This document shows, one piece after another, positions 6,098 through 13,136 of a stretch of DNA of 14,230 nt. The stretch lies in assembly GCA_026770585.1 (NCBI GenBank), contig MU646426.1:236113-250342 (forward strand). The letters are read 5' to 3'. The translations under genes and the position numbers were made by a program. The stretch is from Baffinella frigidus (Eukaryota > Cryptophyceae > Cryptomonadales > Baffinellaceae). The notes below the pieces were generated by a model that worked only from the letters and a program-made list of their open reading frames with translations, was not told the DNA's origin and searched no databases. Position 1 is the first letter of the stretch. The number at the start of each line of letters is the position of its first letter.

Positions 6098-7517
6098 GGT
6101 GAGAGTTGAGGGTTGAGGGTTGAGGGTTAGAGGGTGAGGGGTGAGGGGTGAGGGTGGAGAGTTGAGGGTTGAGGGTGCAGGGTGCAGGGTTTAGGGTTCA
6201 GGGTTTCGGGGTTAGAGTTGAGGGCTGATGGTTTAGGGTTGAGAGGGTAGGGGTGCGTGTGTAGGGTCTAGGAACCTGGTCCTCGGCGAGGCCGAGCGGG
6301 TCGAAGCCGAGGTCGCCGGTGCCGTCAACGGATCCGTTCGCGAGCTTGAGGAGGAAGGGGATCTCGAGGAGGCCGACGAAGAAGAGAACCTGCCACATCG
6401 CGCCCGACTTGATCGCCGCCTCGTGGAGGCCCCACATCTTCTCGCCCTGGTACCACTTGTCCATGAATCTGTTGAGGGTTTGGGGTTTAGGGTTTAGGGT
6501 TTGGGGTTTGGTGTTTAGGGTTTGGGGTTTGGGGTTCAGGGTTGGGCGGGGTTCAACGGGAAGGTATAGGGTTGGGCGGGGTTCAACGGGAAGGTGTAGA
6601 GGTCCTGCACGATCGCGCCGGTGGCGGCGAGCATGCAGATGCGGCCGTGCTTCACCTGGGGGGTTGCGGTTTCGGGTTCAGGGTTTCAGGTTTCCACGCC
6701 CCGTGTCCAAACCAAGGTTGGGCGTAACACGGTAACAAACGGGGGTCCTGTTACCGTTCCCGGGAACGGAGCCGATTCCCCGTTACCGACGGTAACAGAG
6801 CCCTCAGACGACCTATTCTCTGTGTGATTGGACAGTTGTGGCAGCCAGCAGCCCGTTACCGCCCAAGAGGGGGGAAAGACCTACAGTTTCTTAGTAGCGA
6901 GGTACCCCTGTACCCCCCTAGGACCCTACAGTTTCTTAGGAACGAGAACATGTGGGAATGATCCTGTTGCTGAGTGACTACGTGCTTCTTGATCTGCGAA
7001 AACAGTCAGGAACTGCAGTTTTCGCCCTTCAGAAATCGGTAACATCCTCGAGGTCCAGGCGCCCTGTTACCGAGTTTACTTGGTAACAGGGCAGAGGTCC
7101 TGAGATCCTGTTACCGTTACCAAGAAGGTATCAGGTAGTCCCAGAATTCCCTGTTACAGTTCCCGGTAACGAGCCTCTGTTACCGTTCCCAAAAAAAAAC
7201 TACGCCCTCCCTTGGTCCAAACGCACCGCACCGCACAGCAAATCAACACCTGGGTCAGGTTGGGGCTGGGTGAGCTTGACCTCAGCCTCGCGGGCCCAGA
7301 TCACGTCGCCGACCGCACCGAAGATGCCACCGTTGACCGCCCAGTCGGCCCCCTCGGTATCCCACTGGTTCCCGAGGCCACCCTGGAAGCGCTGCATCGA
7401 GATGGCGCCGGCACCCTTGTGGGCGGCCGTCGCGCGGGGGCCCGCGAGGGGGAGGGCCGCGGGGGCGAACGCCGCGGCGCCGGCCGCGGTGGCGAGGAGA
7501 ACGCTTCCACGGAGCAT
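5172..7517 (-). CDS. Light-harvesting chlorophyll a/c-type antenna protein, plastid-targeted, 5 exons, 225 aa
   Basis: A three-helix antenna protein of the LHC/FCP superfamily that binds chlorophyll and carotenoid in the thylakoid and passes excitation energy to a photosystem. Exons on the minus strand are 7517-7281, 6655-6588, 6468-6276, 5619-5553 and 5284-5172 (stop TAG). All introns are GT-AG and every phase joins in frame (0, 2, 0, 1), giving 678 coding nt. Residues 1-16 are signal-like, followed by Phe17 in AAA|FAP, the complex-plastid presequence motif. Helix 1 contains REAEVKHGR (76-84) with the chlorophyll-ligand Glu and the Arg partner. Helix 2 is about 124-145 ([19 protein letters not shown]). 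The family motif GFDPLGLA is at 156-163. Helix 3 contains [13 protein letters not shown] (174-186). The C-terminus passes [10 protein letters not shown] and ends in an unusual AAAA tail. Length fits the family. Subfamily (Lhcr, Lhcf or cryptophyte CAC) cannot be fixed by eye. Confidence 0.94.
5285..5552 (-). other. Intron 4 of the light-harvesting gene, telomere-like
   Basis: Donor TCGG|GTATTG at 5552, acceptor CTAACACAG| at 5285, phase 1, 268 nt. Nearly the whole intron is degenerate heptamers (CCCTCAA, CCCTAAA on the sense strand), plus three GGGTTTGAGGGA-type 12-mers at 5487-5522. Confidence 0.88.
5620..6275 (-). other. Intron 3 of the light-harvesting gene
   Basis: Donor CAG|GTTCCT at 6275, acceptor CGAAACAG| at 5620, phase 0, 656 nt. 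It holds a long run of CCCTCAA heptamers on the sense strand (5949-6250) and a family E palindrome (5690-5851). Between them (5852-5948) is a stretch with several GAGACTCAAC/GAGTCTCATC-like short repeats and no coding signal. Confidence 0.87.
5690..5851 (-). mobile_element. Palindrome family E, copy 1, inside light-harvesting intron 3
   Basis: GCAGCGGGCTACGAAGGGCT at one end and ATCCCTTCGAGGTCCGCTGT-GTGG at the other. The inside (ATTACCTTATCCATAGG, CCCCTACGGGTTTGCCTGCC) matches the reverse complement of the copies at 9481 and 10014. Confidence 0.75.
6469..6587 (-). other. Intron 2 of the light-harvesting gene, telomere-like
   Basis: Donor CC|GTTGAAC at 6587, acceptor CTCAACAG| at 6469, phase 2, 119 nt. 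Apart from one extra copy of the exon-end 30-mer it is made of CCCTAAA/CCCCAAA-type heptamers on the sense strand. A second, identically placed donor lies at 6557. Confidence 0.88.
6541..6600 (-). repeat. 30-bp tandem duplication across the exon 2 donor site
   Basis: Two 30-bp copies (6541-6570, 6571-6600) differ at two positions. The upstream copy in transcript order carries the end of exon 2 and the donor at 6587; the second carries the same donor context at 6557. Using the second donor would add exactly ten codons without a stop. Confidence 0.9.
6731..7184. repeat. Cluster of 12 GGTAAC/GTTACC hexamers in light-harvesting intron 1
   Basis: Hexamers start at 6731, 6750, 6782, 6791, 6855, 7038, 7066, 7082, 7110, 7116, 7165 and 7179. 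Several are extended to CTGTTACCGTTCCC or paired head to head (GTTACCGACGGTAAC). They are dispersed among unrelated sequence rather than tandem. Confidence 0.85.
6881..6947. mobile_element. Palindrome family A fragments in light-harvesting intron 1
   Basis: CTACAGTTTCTTAGTAGCGA-GGTACCCCTGTA is the right end of family A, followed by CCCCCCTAGGACCCTACAG and TTTCTTAGGAACGAG, a second partial piece. Left arms are missing. Confidence 0.7.
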
Positions 7518-7577
7518 CCTCTGTGACGTGTTTGTGAAGGTGTGCTTTAGGCATGGGAAAAAAAGACCAGGGAAACA

Positions 7578-7631
7578 CCGGACTGGTCAAAATTCGGGTT
7601 TTGACCGGACTGGTCAAAATTCGGATTTTGA
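7578..7631. promoter_or_regulatory. 27-bp tandem pair upstream of the light-harvesting start codon
   Basis: Two nearly identical 27-bp units start at 7578 and 7605, about 60-115 bp upstream of the ATG. Each begins CCGGACTGGTCAAAATTC. GGTCAAAA/TTTTGACC arms form imperfect inverted repeats, with a further TTTTGACC at about 7638-7645. The position fits a promoter-proximal control element, but that is inference; similar GGTCAAAATT words occur at 8286. Confidence 0.4.
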
Positions 7632-7644
7632 GAGAATTTTGACC

Positions 7645-8530
7645 AATTGTGTAAAGCAACTAAAGGACCTAAAGGACTTTTCAATTCTAAAGGACGAAAT
7701 AACGAACGGCGTGTCGTTGGCATATGTTGGGAGAAATTAAAACCTAAAGGACCTAAAGGATTGGGAGGGAGTTCGCGTCTCAGGAGGGGAGGGAACTTGC
7801 ACCCTCTTAGTGAAGGGGGATGCGAGAGCAGAGAGAAGAGGATATAGACGAGAAGTGTCGATCGATGTCTGCGCCGCCAGCGTCACCGTCGCTCAAATTT
7901 ACGATGTGATCCGAAAGGAAGCATGGCCTTTCTACAAAACCAGTTCCGGTGTCCGCCTATGTTGGGAGCTCGAAGAACCTCAAGGACCTCAAGGACGCAA
8001 TCAGAAAAAGAAATGGAAACACCGATTTGACACAAGTCCGGGCTGGTTTGACCGAAGCCGAGGTACGCAAAGCAACTTTAATAAAGCTCCAATTGCTCTA
8101 ATACTTTTGGGGACTTGCGATCCTCTGTAAGGGGCTACCCGGGATCCGGACCAGGTTTCAGGATTTCCAGGCAAGACCTCAGGTATGGTTGGAGCCATTT
8201 TCTACCGAATATTTTCCAAATTGGCAAGATGTTCATCGAGATTGGAAACGATCAAGCCAATTTGTGAAGAATCGTATGAAATTGGGTCAAAATTGGACAC
8301 GATCAACGAAAACTTTCGTCAGAAAATGGCTGCACCAACCTGAGCTTTTTCCGAAATAACCTAACACCTGAACCGGATCCCGCGTAGGGGGCCTGATGTG
8401 ATAAAAAAAGGAAGAATGGCCTTTCTGCAGAACCAATTCCGGAAATAGAAACACCAAACCGCATATTTCTGCCCGGTCCGCCCAATGATAACCAAATGAT
8501 AAAGCAAATTTGGGCAGCCTGCAGACTTAC
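7645..8530. repeat. Upstream region with family F remnants, no gene recognised
   Basis: Repeated pieces: CTAAAGGACCTAAAGGA (7660, 7743), GGAAGCATGGCCTTTCTACA with CAGTTCCGGTGTCCGCCTAT and GTTGGGAGCTCGAAGAACCT (7918-7998), and GGAAGAATGGCCTTTCTGCA (8411). The 106-codon plus ORF at 7810-8130 runs through one of these, so it is most likely repeat-derived. A pair of CAAATTGGCAAGATG/CCAATTTGTGAAGA-type inverted segments lies at 8217-8270. Otherwise nothing is recognisable. Confidence 0.55.
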
Positions 8531-8531
8531 A

Positions 8532-8765
8532 AACCCTACACCCTAAACCCAAAACTCTCAACACCTTAAATCCTAAACCCCAAACAATAAACCCTGAATC
8601 ATGAATCCTAAACCCTAAACCCTAAACCCTAAACCCTAAACCCTAAACCCTAAACCCTAAACCCTAAACCCTAAATACTAAACCCTAAACCCTAAACCCT
8701 AAACCTTAAACCTTAAAACATAAACCATAAACCATGAACCATAAACCCTAAACCCTGAACCTCAA
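8532..8765 (+). repeat. Telomere-like array, CCCTAAA orientation
   Basis: Begins CCCTACACCCTAAACCC and becomes a clean CCCTAAA run (8607-8680), then CCTTAAA and CCATAAA variants. By the pattern of the other introns this orientation would predict a plus-strand transcript here, but I could not find convincing exons on either side. Confidence 0.85.
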
Positions 8766-8934
8766 GCACTAAGTAGGAGGTCCTGTCTTTAGTGCAAATC
8801 TGTGAAAATTTAGAAGCAAAACAACACTAGAAAATCCGAGTGAGACGTGTGAGTGAGACTTTGGGGATCGTAGGAGGTGGAGTCAGAATCCATCCGGAAA
8901 ATGCTCGTATGAGCGGCCGACACGGGGTACAGTA

Positions 8935-9369
8935 GTGTCACAATGCGTAGCATGTGCGGCGCTGACGCTGGTTGTTTCGCAACAAATTACCAATCTCTCT
9001 TCGGGGATTCTCGCGATTGAGGAGGGCATCATTGAGGGTATTATCGAGTTTCGTGGAGGCTCTGCAAGGCCTTCACGGAAGCGAATACAGGGGTACCTCG
9101 CTCATAAGAAAACGCCCCCCCCCAGGACCCTACAGTAGGGCTATGCGTAGGGCCCTATGATGGTCCTACGGGGTGGGCGTTTTCTTACGGGCGAGGTACC
9201 CCTGTACATGGTGGCCATGTCGGGTTCGATCCGTCATACACCCACGTTTTCTGCATCAGAGATTGACCCTGAGCGCTCCGCGCCTGTGCCAGCGGTGGGT
9301 TGTGTGGGTATGATGGGAACTCCGACTCCGACTCTGAGAGGGGAACTCCGAACGACATTGCGGCAGTAG
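8935..9369 (+). pseudogene. Possible plus-strand coding remnant interrupted by palindrome A
   Basis: Before the palindrome one frame reads SQCVACAALTLVVSQQITNL and on to EEGIIEGIIEFRGGSARPSR; after it, MVAMSGSIRHTPTFSASEID and on to LRTTLRQ and a stop. No splice sites, start or family recognised. The two parts may be unrelated. Listed only because neither half belongs to a known repeat of the window. Confidence 0.2.
9088..9204. mobile_element. Palindrome family A, copy at 9088 (117 bp)
   Basis: CAGGGGTACCTCGCTCATAA to TTACGGGCGAGGTACCCCTG, flanked by TA on both sides. The left arm continues GAAAACGCCCCCCCCCAGGA, the right arm is its complement. Confidence 0.9.
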
Positions 9370-9480
9370 TAATCTGGCTCGGTGTAAACCCTAGTTGACT
9401 GATAGTGCTAGTTGTAAAGCCAGGGAGGCGTATACCTAGGCACGTGAAGCTGGGGAATAAACCAGGAAAACACAGACCAG

Positions 9481-9647
9481 CCACACAGCGGACGCGAAGG
9501 GATTTGGAATACACGTAACCCTCAAGCGATACGACCTACGACCTCATGGTAGGCAATACTTAGGGACATAGGGTTTTTTTCTACGGATAAGGTAACGAAA
9601 AATGGCTTAAATCTGAGCAGAAAATCCCGTCGTAGCCCGCTGCGTGG
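9481..9647 (+). mobile_element. Palindrome family E, copy 2
   Basis: CCACACAGCGGACGCGAAGG to GTCGTAGCCCGCTGCGTGG; about 167 bp, terminal inverted repeats about 26 bp. Inside lie GGTAGGCAATACTTAGGGAC and GGATAAGGTAACG, shared with the other copies. No ORF of its own. Confidence 0.8.
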
Positions 9648-9735
9648 GGTACCACGATTGCATGTTATCACACCGTTCTTTCGTGCGTGGACCGTGCCTG
9701 AGTGAGGCCGGGCCTCCGAGCAGGGGACTCTCACA

Positions 9736-9897
9736 CCAGTCCCGGTGTCCGCCTATGTTTGGAGCTCCAAGAACCTGAAGGACCTAAAGACCAGTACACG
9801 TAAGAGCTTCTCGAATGCAATAACAACCCTTTAGGTCCTTTAGGTTCTTCGAGCTCCCAACATAGGCGGACACCGGAACTGGTTCTGTAGAAAGGCC
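9736..9897. mobile_element. Palindrome family F, full inverted copy
   Basis: Left arm CCAGTCCCGGTGTCCGCCTA, TGTTTGGAGCTCCAAGAACC, TGAAGGACCTAAAG; right arm is the complement, ending GGCGGACACCGGAACTGGTT-CTGTAGAAAGGCC. The arms of about 53 bp enclose a 40-bp loop. Single arms of the same element occur at 7918-7998 and 8411-8440. Confidence 0.8.
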
Positions 9898-10013
9898 ACA
9901 GATTTGCTCTAACACGCGCGTGCCCGATGGAAATGTCGCTCTAGGATCCTACAGTAGGGGTTGCCCAATACGTCTATCTACATGTGGCAACAGGGAAGAT
10001 GCGCTCAATCACT

Positions 10014-10174
10014 CCACACAGCGGACTTTGAAGGGATTTTGAATAACTCCTAAGCGACAAGACCTAGGACCCACCGGTAGGCAACCCGCAGGGACATAGG
10101 GGGATCCCTAAGGACAAAGTAACGGAAACTCGGGCTCTCAGCGCCCGAAATTCCCTTCGTAGCCCGCTGTGTGG
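10014..10174 (+). mobile_element. Palindrome family E, copy 3
   Basis: CCACACAGCGGACTTTGAAG to TTCGTAGCCCGCTGTGTGG, about 161 bp, same internal landmarks as copy 2 (ACCGGTAGGCAACCCGCAGG, GACATAGGG, GTAACGG). Confidence 0.8.
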
Positions 10175-10259
10175 CAAGTGCATTTGTGTGGTCCGATGGA
10201 AACGTGTCTCACGCGCCACACACACGCCAACCCACACGCTACAGGGGTTAATTTGTGAG

Positions 10260-10376
10260 CAGGGGTACCTCGCTCATAAGCAAGCGCCTCCTCCTGGGAA
10301 CCTACAGTAGGTCTTTGCCTAGGGCCCTATGGTGGTCCTAGCGAGGGGGCGGTTTCTTATGAGCGAGGTACCCCTG
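10260..10376. mobile_element. Palindrome family A, copy at 10260 (117 bp)
   Basis: CAGGGGTACCTCGCTCATAA to TTATGAGCGAGGTACCCCTG. TA follows on the right; the left flank is GC, so the left duplication has mutated or differs. Confidence 0.88.
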
Positions 10377-10417
10377 TACATTCCGAGGCGGGCTCGTTCC
10401 TCAAGGCTCGTAGACTA

Positions 10418-10547
10418 CGGAGGTACCTCGCTCATAAGAAAGCGCACCCCCCCTAGGACCACCATAGGGCCCGAGGCACAGGCCTACTGTAGGGTCCAGG
10501 GGGGGGGGGCGCTTTCTTATGAGCGAGGTATGAGCGAGGTACCCCTG
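10418..10547. mobile_element. Palindrome family A, copy at 10418 with a 10-bp internal duplication
   Basis: TA on both sides. The right end has TGAGCGAGGTATGAGCGAGG, one 10-bp unit twice, which explains the extra length over the usual 117 bp. Confidence 0.87.
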
Positions 10548-10690
10548 TAGTGTATCACTCAATCCAAGGCTTAAGGGCCCATCTAGGACCTGTATCGAGA
10601 GTAATAACCAAGAAGAAGAAGCAACCCACACGCAGCCGTGCTCAAACAGCCTGCAATGACACACACAGCCCCCGCGAAAGTCGCTCACTA

Positions 10691-10807
10691 CAGGGGTAAC
10701 TCGCTCATAAGAAACCGCCCCCCCATAGGACCCTACAGTAGGACCATGCCTTGGGTTCTATGGTTGTTCTAGTGGAGGAGCGGTTTCTTAAGAGCGAGGA
10801 ACCCCTG
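10691..10807. mobile_element. Palindrome family A, copy at 10691 (117 bp)
   Basis: CAGGGGTAACTCGCTCATAA to TTAAGAGCGAGGAACCCCTG with TA on both sides. The loop (TAGGACCATGCCTTGGGTTC) is more diverged than in other copies. Confidence 0.88.
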
Positions 10808-10909
10808 TAGCACCCAGCCAGTGACGAATCTCTACATTCCCGCGCCCTATCCCCGCGGCTATTATCGTCCGCCCCTGACCAGCAGCACCGGGGCGCACCT
10901 CGACCTTTC

Positions 10910-11013
10910 CCTTAAGCGGCGAGTAGGCTCACACGCCCTACGGTAGGGCCCTAGGACCTGCCTAGGGCGAGTTCGGGTGAATATTCGCCCTATGGGCACT
11001 TGAGAGATACCCC
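10910..11013. mobile_element. Palindrome family B, copy 5 (complete)
   Basis: TTCCCTTAAGCGGCGAGTAG at the left, core CGCCCTACGGTAGGGCCCTAGG, then GGCGAGTTCGGGTGAATATTC, right end GGGCACTTGAGAGA followed by TA. Shows that family B also occurs away from gene tails. Confidence 0.75.
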
Positions 11014-11054
11014 AGCGCCTCTCCCCAGGACCCTGCACCTTCCTTTTGGGGAGT

Positions 11055-11228
11055 TTAATAGGGTAACGGCCTGAAAATGGGGTAGTTAGGCCTACATGTA
11101 CGGCATTGCCTAGGACCTCCTACCGTAGGCCAAGACTTTTTGGTCCTAGGATCCCTCGGCCTACGGTAGGAGGTCCTAGGCAATGCCGTATGCCTAACTA
11201 CCCCATTTTCAGGCCGTTAGCCTATGAA
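11055..11228. mobile_element. Palindrome family C, copy 1
   Basis: 174 bp. TTAATAGGGTAACGGCCTGA at the left pairs with TCAGGCCGTTAGCCTATGAA at the right. Arms of about 75 bp include ATGGGGTAGTTAGGC, GGCATTGCCTAGGACCTCCT and ACCGTAGGCC; a short loop holds GACTTTTTGGTCCTAGG. Confidence 0.88.
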
Positions 11229-11293
11229 GTTGGCATTCTCGTGAGGCACCTCTGCACGGGCCCCAGTCGGAGGGGTGCGCGATGCTGCCTGTG

Positions 11294-11467
11294 CAGGGGT
11301 ACCTCGCTCACAAGAAACCAACCCCCCATAGGACCCTACTGTAGGCCTTCAGGAGTACCTCGCTCATAAGAAACTGCCCCCCCCCAGGACCCTACAGTAG
11401 GACCATGCCTAGGGTCCTAGGGTGGTCCTAGGGGGGGGGGCGGTTTCTTATGAGCGAGGTACCCCTG
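11294..11467. mobile_element. Palindrome family A, half copy joined to a full copy
   Basis: CAGGGGTACCTCGCTCACAA starts a left half at 11294 that breaks off at CTACTGTAGGCCT, and a complete copy follows at 11350-11467 (CAGGAGTACCTCGCTCATAA to TTATGAGCGAGGTACCCCTG, then TA). Confidence 0.85.
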
Positions 11468-11524
11468 TACGGGGGCCACGTGCACAAAGCCTCGGGCGGG
11501 CCGGGCCCGCCACGCGCACCCTGG

Positions 11525-11633
11525 AGGCAACTTAAGGGCAAATTGATGGATTCTTAAGTCAACTCCCATACAAATGCGCCCGGATTCCAGGCGCAGCTGT
11601 GGGAGATTGACTTAAGATTTGCTCCTGGGTTGT
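11525..11633. mobile_element. Palindrome family H, single copy
   Basis: GGATTCTTAAGTCAACTCCCA pairs imperfectly with TGGGAGATTGACTTAAGAT, with AGGGCAAAT/ATTTGCTCCT further out and GGCGC repeats in the centre. Only one copy is visible, so its mobile nature is inferred from its resemblance in form to the others. Confidence 0.5.
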
Positions 11634-11741
11634 CTCTAGGGTAGGCACACGGCCTCCACACAGCCTCCCCGCGCAACCAAAACGCCTCAAGCTCCATCCT
11701 CGATTTGAGTGACTTGAGAACATCGGAGGAGCGCGCCCCTA

Positions 11742-11834
11742 GCGCCCCCCCCTAGGACCACCATAGGCCCCTACGCATGGTCCTACTGTAGGGTCCTAGG
11801 GGGGGGGCGGTTTCGTATGAGCGAGGTACCCCTG
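11742..11834. mobile_element. Palindrome family A, copy adjoining the gene 3 stop codon
   Basis: Left end truncated (begins near CCTAGCGCCCCCCCCTAGGA), right end complete TATGAGCGAGGTACCCCTG followed by TA 11835-11836. The stop codon of gene 3 is at 11846-11848, on the strand reading into the palindrome. Confidence 0.8.
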
Positions 11835-11845
11835 TAGCGCTGCAT

Positions 11846-11942
11846 CTAGCGTCGCGCCGTGGGCGTACCCCCCACGTGGAAGGGCGAAGGGTGCGAGTGC
11901 GTGTAGGGCGACGGCGGTGGCTGCCACTGCGGCGGCGGGTGC
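11846..11942 (-). CDS. Gene 3, last exon, Pro/His-rich C-terminus
   Basis: Acceptor CCCCACACCAG| at 11943, then HPPPQWQPPPSPYTHSHPSP and FHVGGTPTARR, stop TAG at 11846-11848. The low-complexity Pro/His/Ser composition continues the Gly/Gln-rich chain. With the other four exons the visible protein is about 120 residues. The stop lies ten bases from the TA flank of a family A palindrome (to 11836), so the transcript end is probably inside or beyond that element. Confidence 0.68.
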
Positions 11943-12287
11943 CTGGTGTGGGGTTTGGGGTTTGGGGTGTGTGGTGTGTGGTGTGTGGGGTGTGGAGTGT
12001 GGGGTGTGGGGTGGGGTGTGGGGTGTGGGGTGTGGGGTTTGGGGCTCATGGTTTATGGTTTATGGTTTATGGTTTATGGTTTATGGTTTATGGTTTAGGG
12101 TGTATGGTTTAGGGTTTAGGGTGTATGGTTTTTGGTTTTTGGTTTATGGTCTATGGTTGATGGTCTAGGGTTTATGGTCTAGAGTTTAGGGTTTAGAGTT
12201 TCAGGTTTATGGTGTATGGTTTATGGTTTATGGTTTAGTGGTTAGTGTTTAGGGTTCAGGGATTAGGGATGAGGGTTCAGGGTTTAC
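11943..12287 (-). other. Intron 4 of gene 3, telomere-like
   Basis: GT-AG, 345 nt. On the sense strand a CCATAAA block (12048-12095), then CCCCACA/CCCCAAA variants up to the acceptor. No other sequence content. Confidence 0.65.
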
Positions 12288-12331
12288 CGGTAACCGGGCA
12301 TGTCTGGCTGACTCAGCCGCCCGTAGCCCTG
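12288..12331 (-). CDS. Gene 3, exon QGYGRLSQPDMPGY
   Basis: Acceptor CCACACCCAG| at 12332 (a NAGNAG site, so one Gln may be optional), donor CCG|GTAAAC at 12287. Entry phase 0 follows the 13506-13541 exon, exit phase 2 (CG) joins the one-base entry of the final exon to give Arg. Confidence 0.66.
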
Positions 12332-12439
12332 CTGGGTGTGGGGTTTGGGGTTTAGGGTTTGTGGTTTGTGGATTGGGGTTTGGGGTCAGGGGTTTGGGGT
12401 CTAGGGTTCAGGGTTTAGGGTTTAGGGTTTAGGGTTTAG

Positions 12440-12510
12440 GGTCTAGGGTTTAGGTGAAGAAGCCTTTGTTAGTACCAAAGGGGAGCACCGTTTGCCCGTA
12501 GCCCTGCTGG
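12440..12510 (-). pseudogene. Partial copy of the QGYG exon of gene 3
   Basis: CCCCAGCAGGGCTACGGGC (12494-12510 region) repeats the acceptor and first codons of the 12288-12331 exon, then diverges to AAACGGTGCTCCCCTTTGG and TACTAACAAAGG. The latter piece is repeated at about 12740-12772. The copy could supply a donor at GGTACT but in a different phase, so it is listed as a pseudo-exon. Confidence 0.45.
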
Positions 12511-12904
12511 GGGGGTTCAGGGTTTGGGGTTTGGTATTTGGGGGTTGGTATTTGTTTGGGGTTTGGTGTTTGGGGTTTGGTAGGTATTTGTTTGGGGTTT
12601 GGTGTTTGGGGTTTGGGGTGCGGGGTGTGGGGTGTGGGGTTTGGGGTTTGGGGGTTTGGGGTTTGGTGTTTGATGTTTGGGGTGTGGGGTTTAGGGTTTA
12701 GGGTTTAGGGTTTAGGGTTTAGGGTTTAGGGTTTAGGGTTTAGTGGAGGAGGCCTTTGTTGGTAACAATTTTTTGAAGGGGAAAGGGGGGGCAATGTTTC
12801 ATGTGTTTATATATTGGCGGGCGTGTGTGAACGAGGGAAACACCGTCTACACACGCACTTCAAGTGCGGGTAGCTTCCCCCGGTGCAACCCCGTCGTGGG
12901 TTGG

Positions 12905-13053
12905 GTTGAGAATGCTGGAGGATCATATTTACATGATGGAGTTGTAAACATTTGTACCAGGATAGGGAGTTTCAACCTCGTGACTGTTCTAATTTCGCAG
13001 AGTTACGTGACCAATCAAAGAAAGTTACTACACAAATATGCCCACTTGTAACA
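12905..13053 (-). repeat. Dispersed repeat family G, copy 2 (inverted relative to copy 1)
   Basis: Reverse complement matches 2694-2850 over nearly its whole length. The copy fills the second half of a 102-codon plus-strand ORF (12743-13051), which is therefore probably not a gene. It sits inside the long third intron of gene 3. Confidence 0.75.
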
Positions 13054-13136
13054 GCATCTCACTTTTGAATTTGGGTACCACCCACGCACAACCCAGCGCG
13101 GTTCAGTGCACAGCCGCGAACCCTACACCGTACTCC

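Larger units (their letters stand above)
6656..7280 (-). other. Intron 1 of the light-harvesting gene
   Basis: Donor GAG|GTCAAG at 7280 and acceptor CCCCCCAG| at 6656, phase 0. It is 625 nt. The middle is a dense cluster of GGTAAC/GTTACC hexamers (6731-7184) and the fragments of one or two family A palindromes (about 6881-6947). The acceptor end consists of degenerate CCCTGAA heptamers on the sense strand. Confidence 0.88.

Noticed and set aside
7200-7740. Plus-strand ORFs opposite exon 1 of the antenna gene (104 and 156 codons)
   Set aside because: They are GC-rich shadows of the exon, whose minus reading carries the AFAP presequence and the first LHC helix.
7810-8130. 106-codon ORF upstream of the antenna gene
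   Set aside because: It runs through a family F arm (VRLCWELEEPQGPQG), also present as an inverted repeat at 9736-9897; no splice or family support.
9185-9514. 109-codon minus-strand ORF
   Set aside because: It begins within palindrome E, ends within palindrome A and shows no motif or splice support.
10329-10688. ORFs containing GTSLIRKR-type and GGRFLMSEVPLY-type peptides
   Set aside because: These peptides are translations of the family A palindrome arms, which occur about twelve times in the window in both strands.
9086-11840. CRISPR-like array of regularly repeated units
   Set aside because: The units are long foldback elements with irregular spacing, TA flanks and eukaryotic gene context; spacing and repeat size do not fit CRISPR.
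12743-13051. 102-codon plus-strand ORF with no repeats in its protein
   Set aside because: Its second half is the inverted copy of repeat family G found at 2694-2850, and it lies in an intron of gene 3 on the opposite strand.
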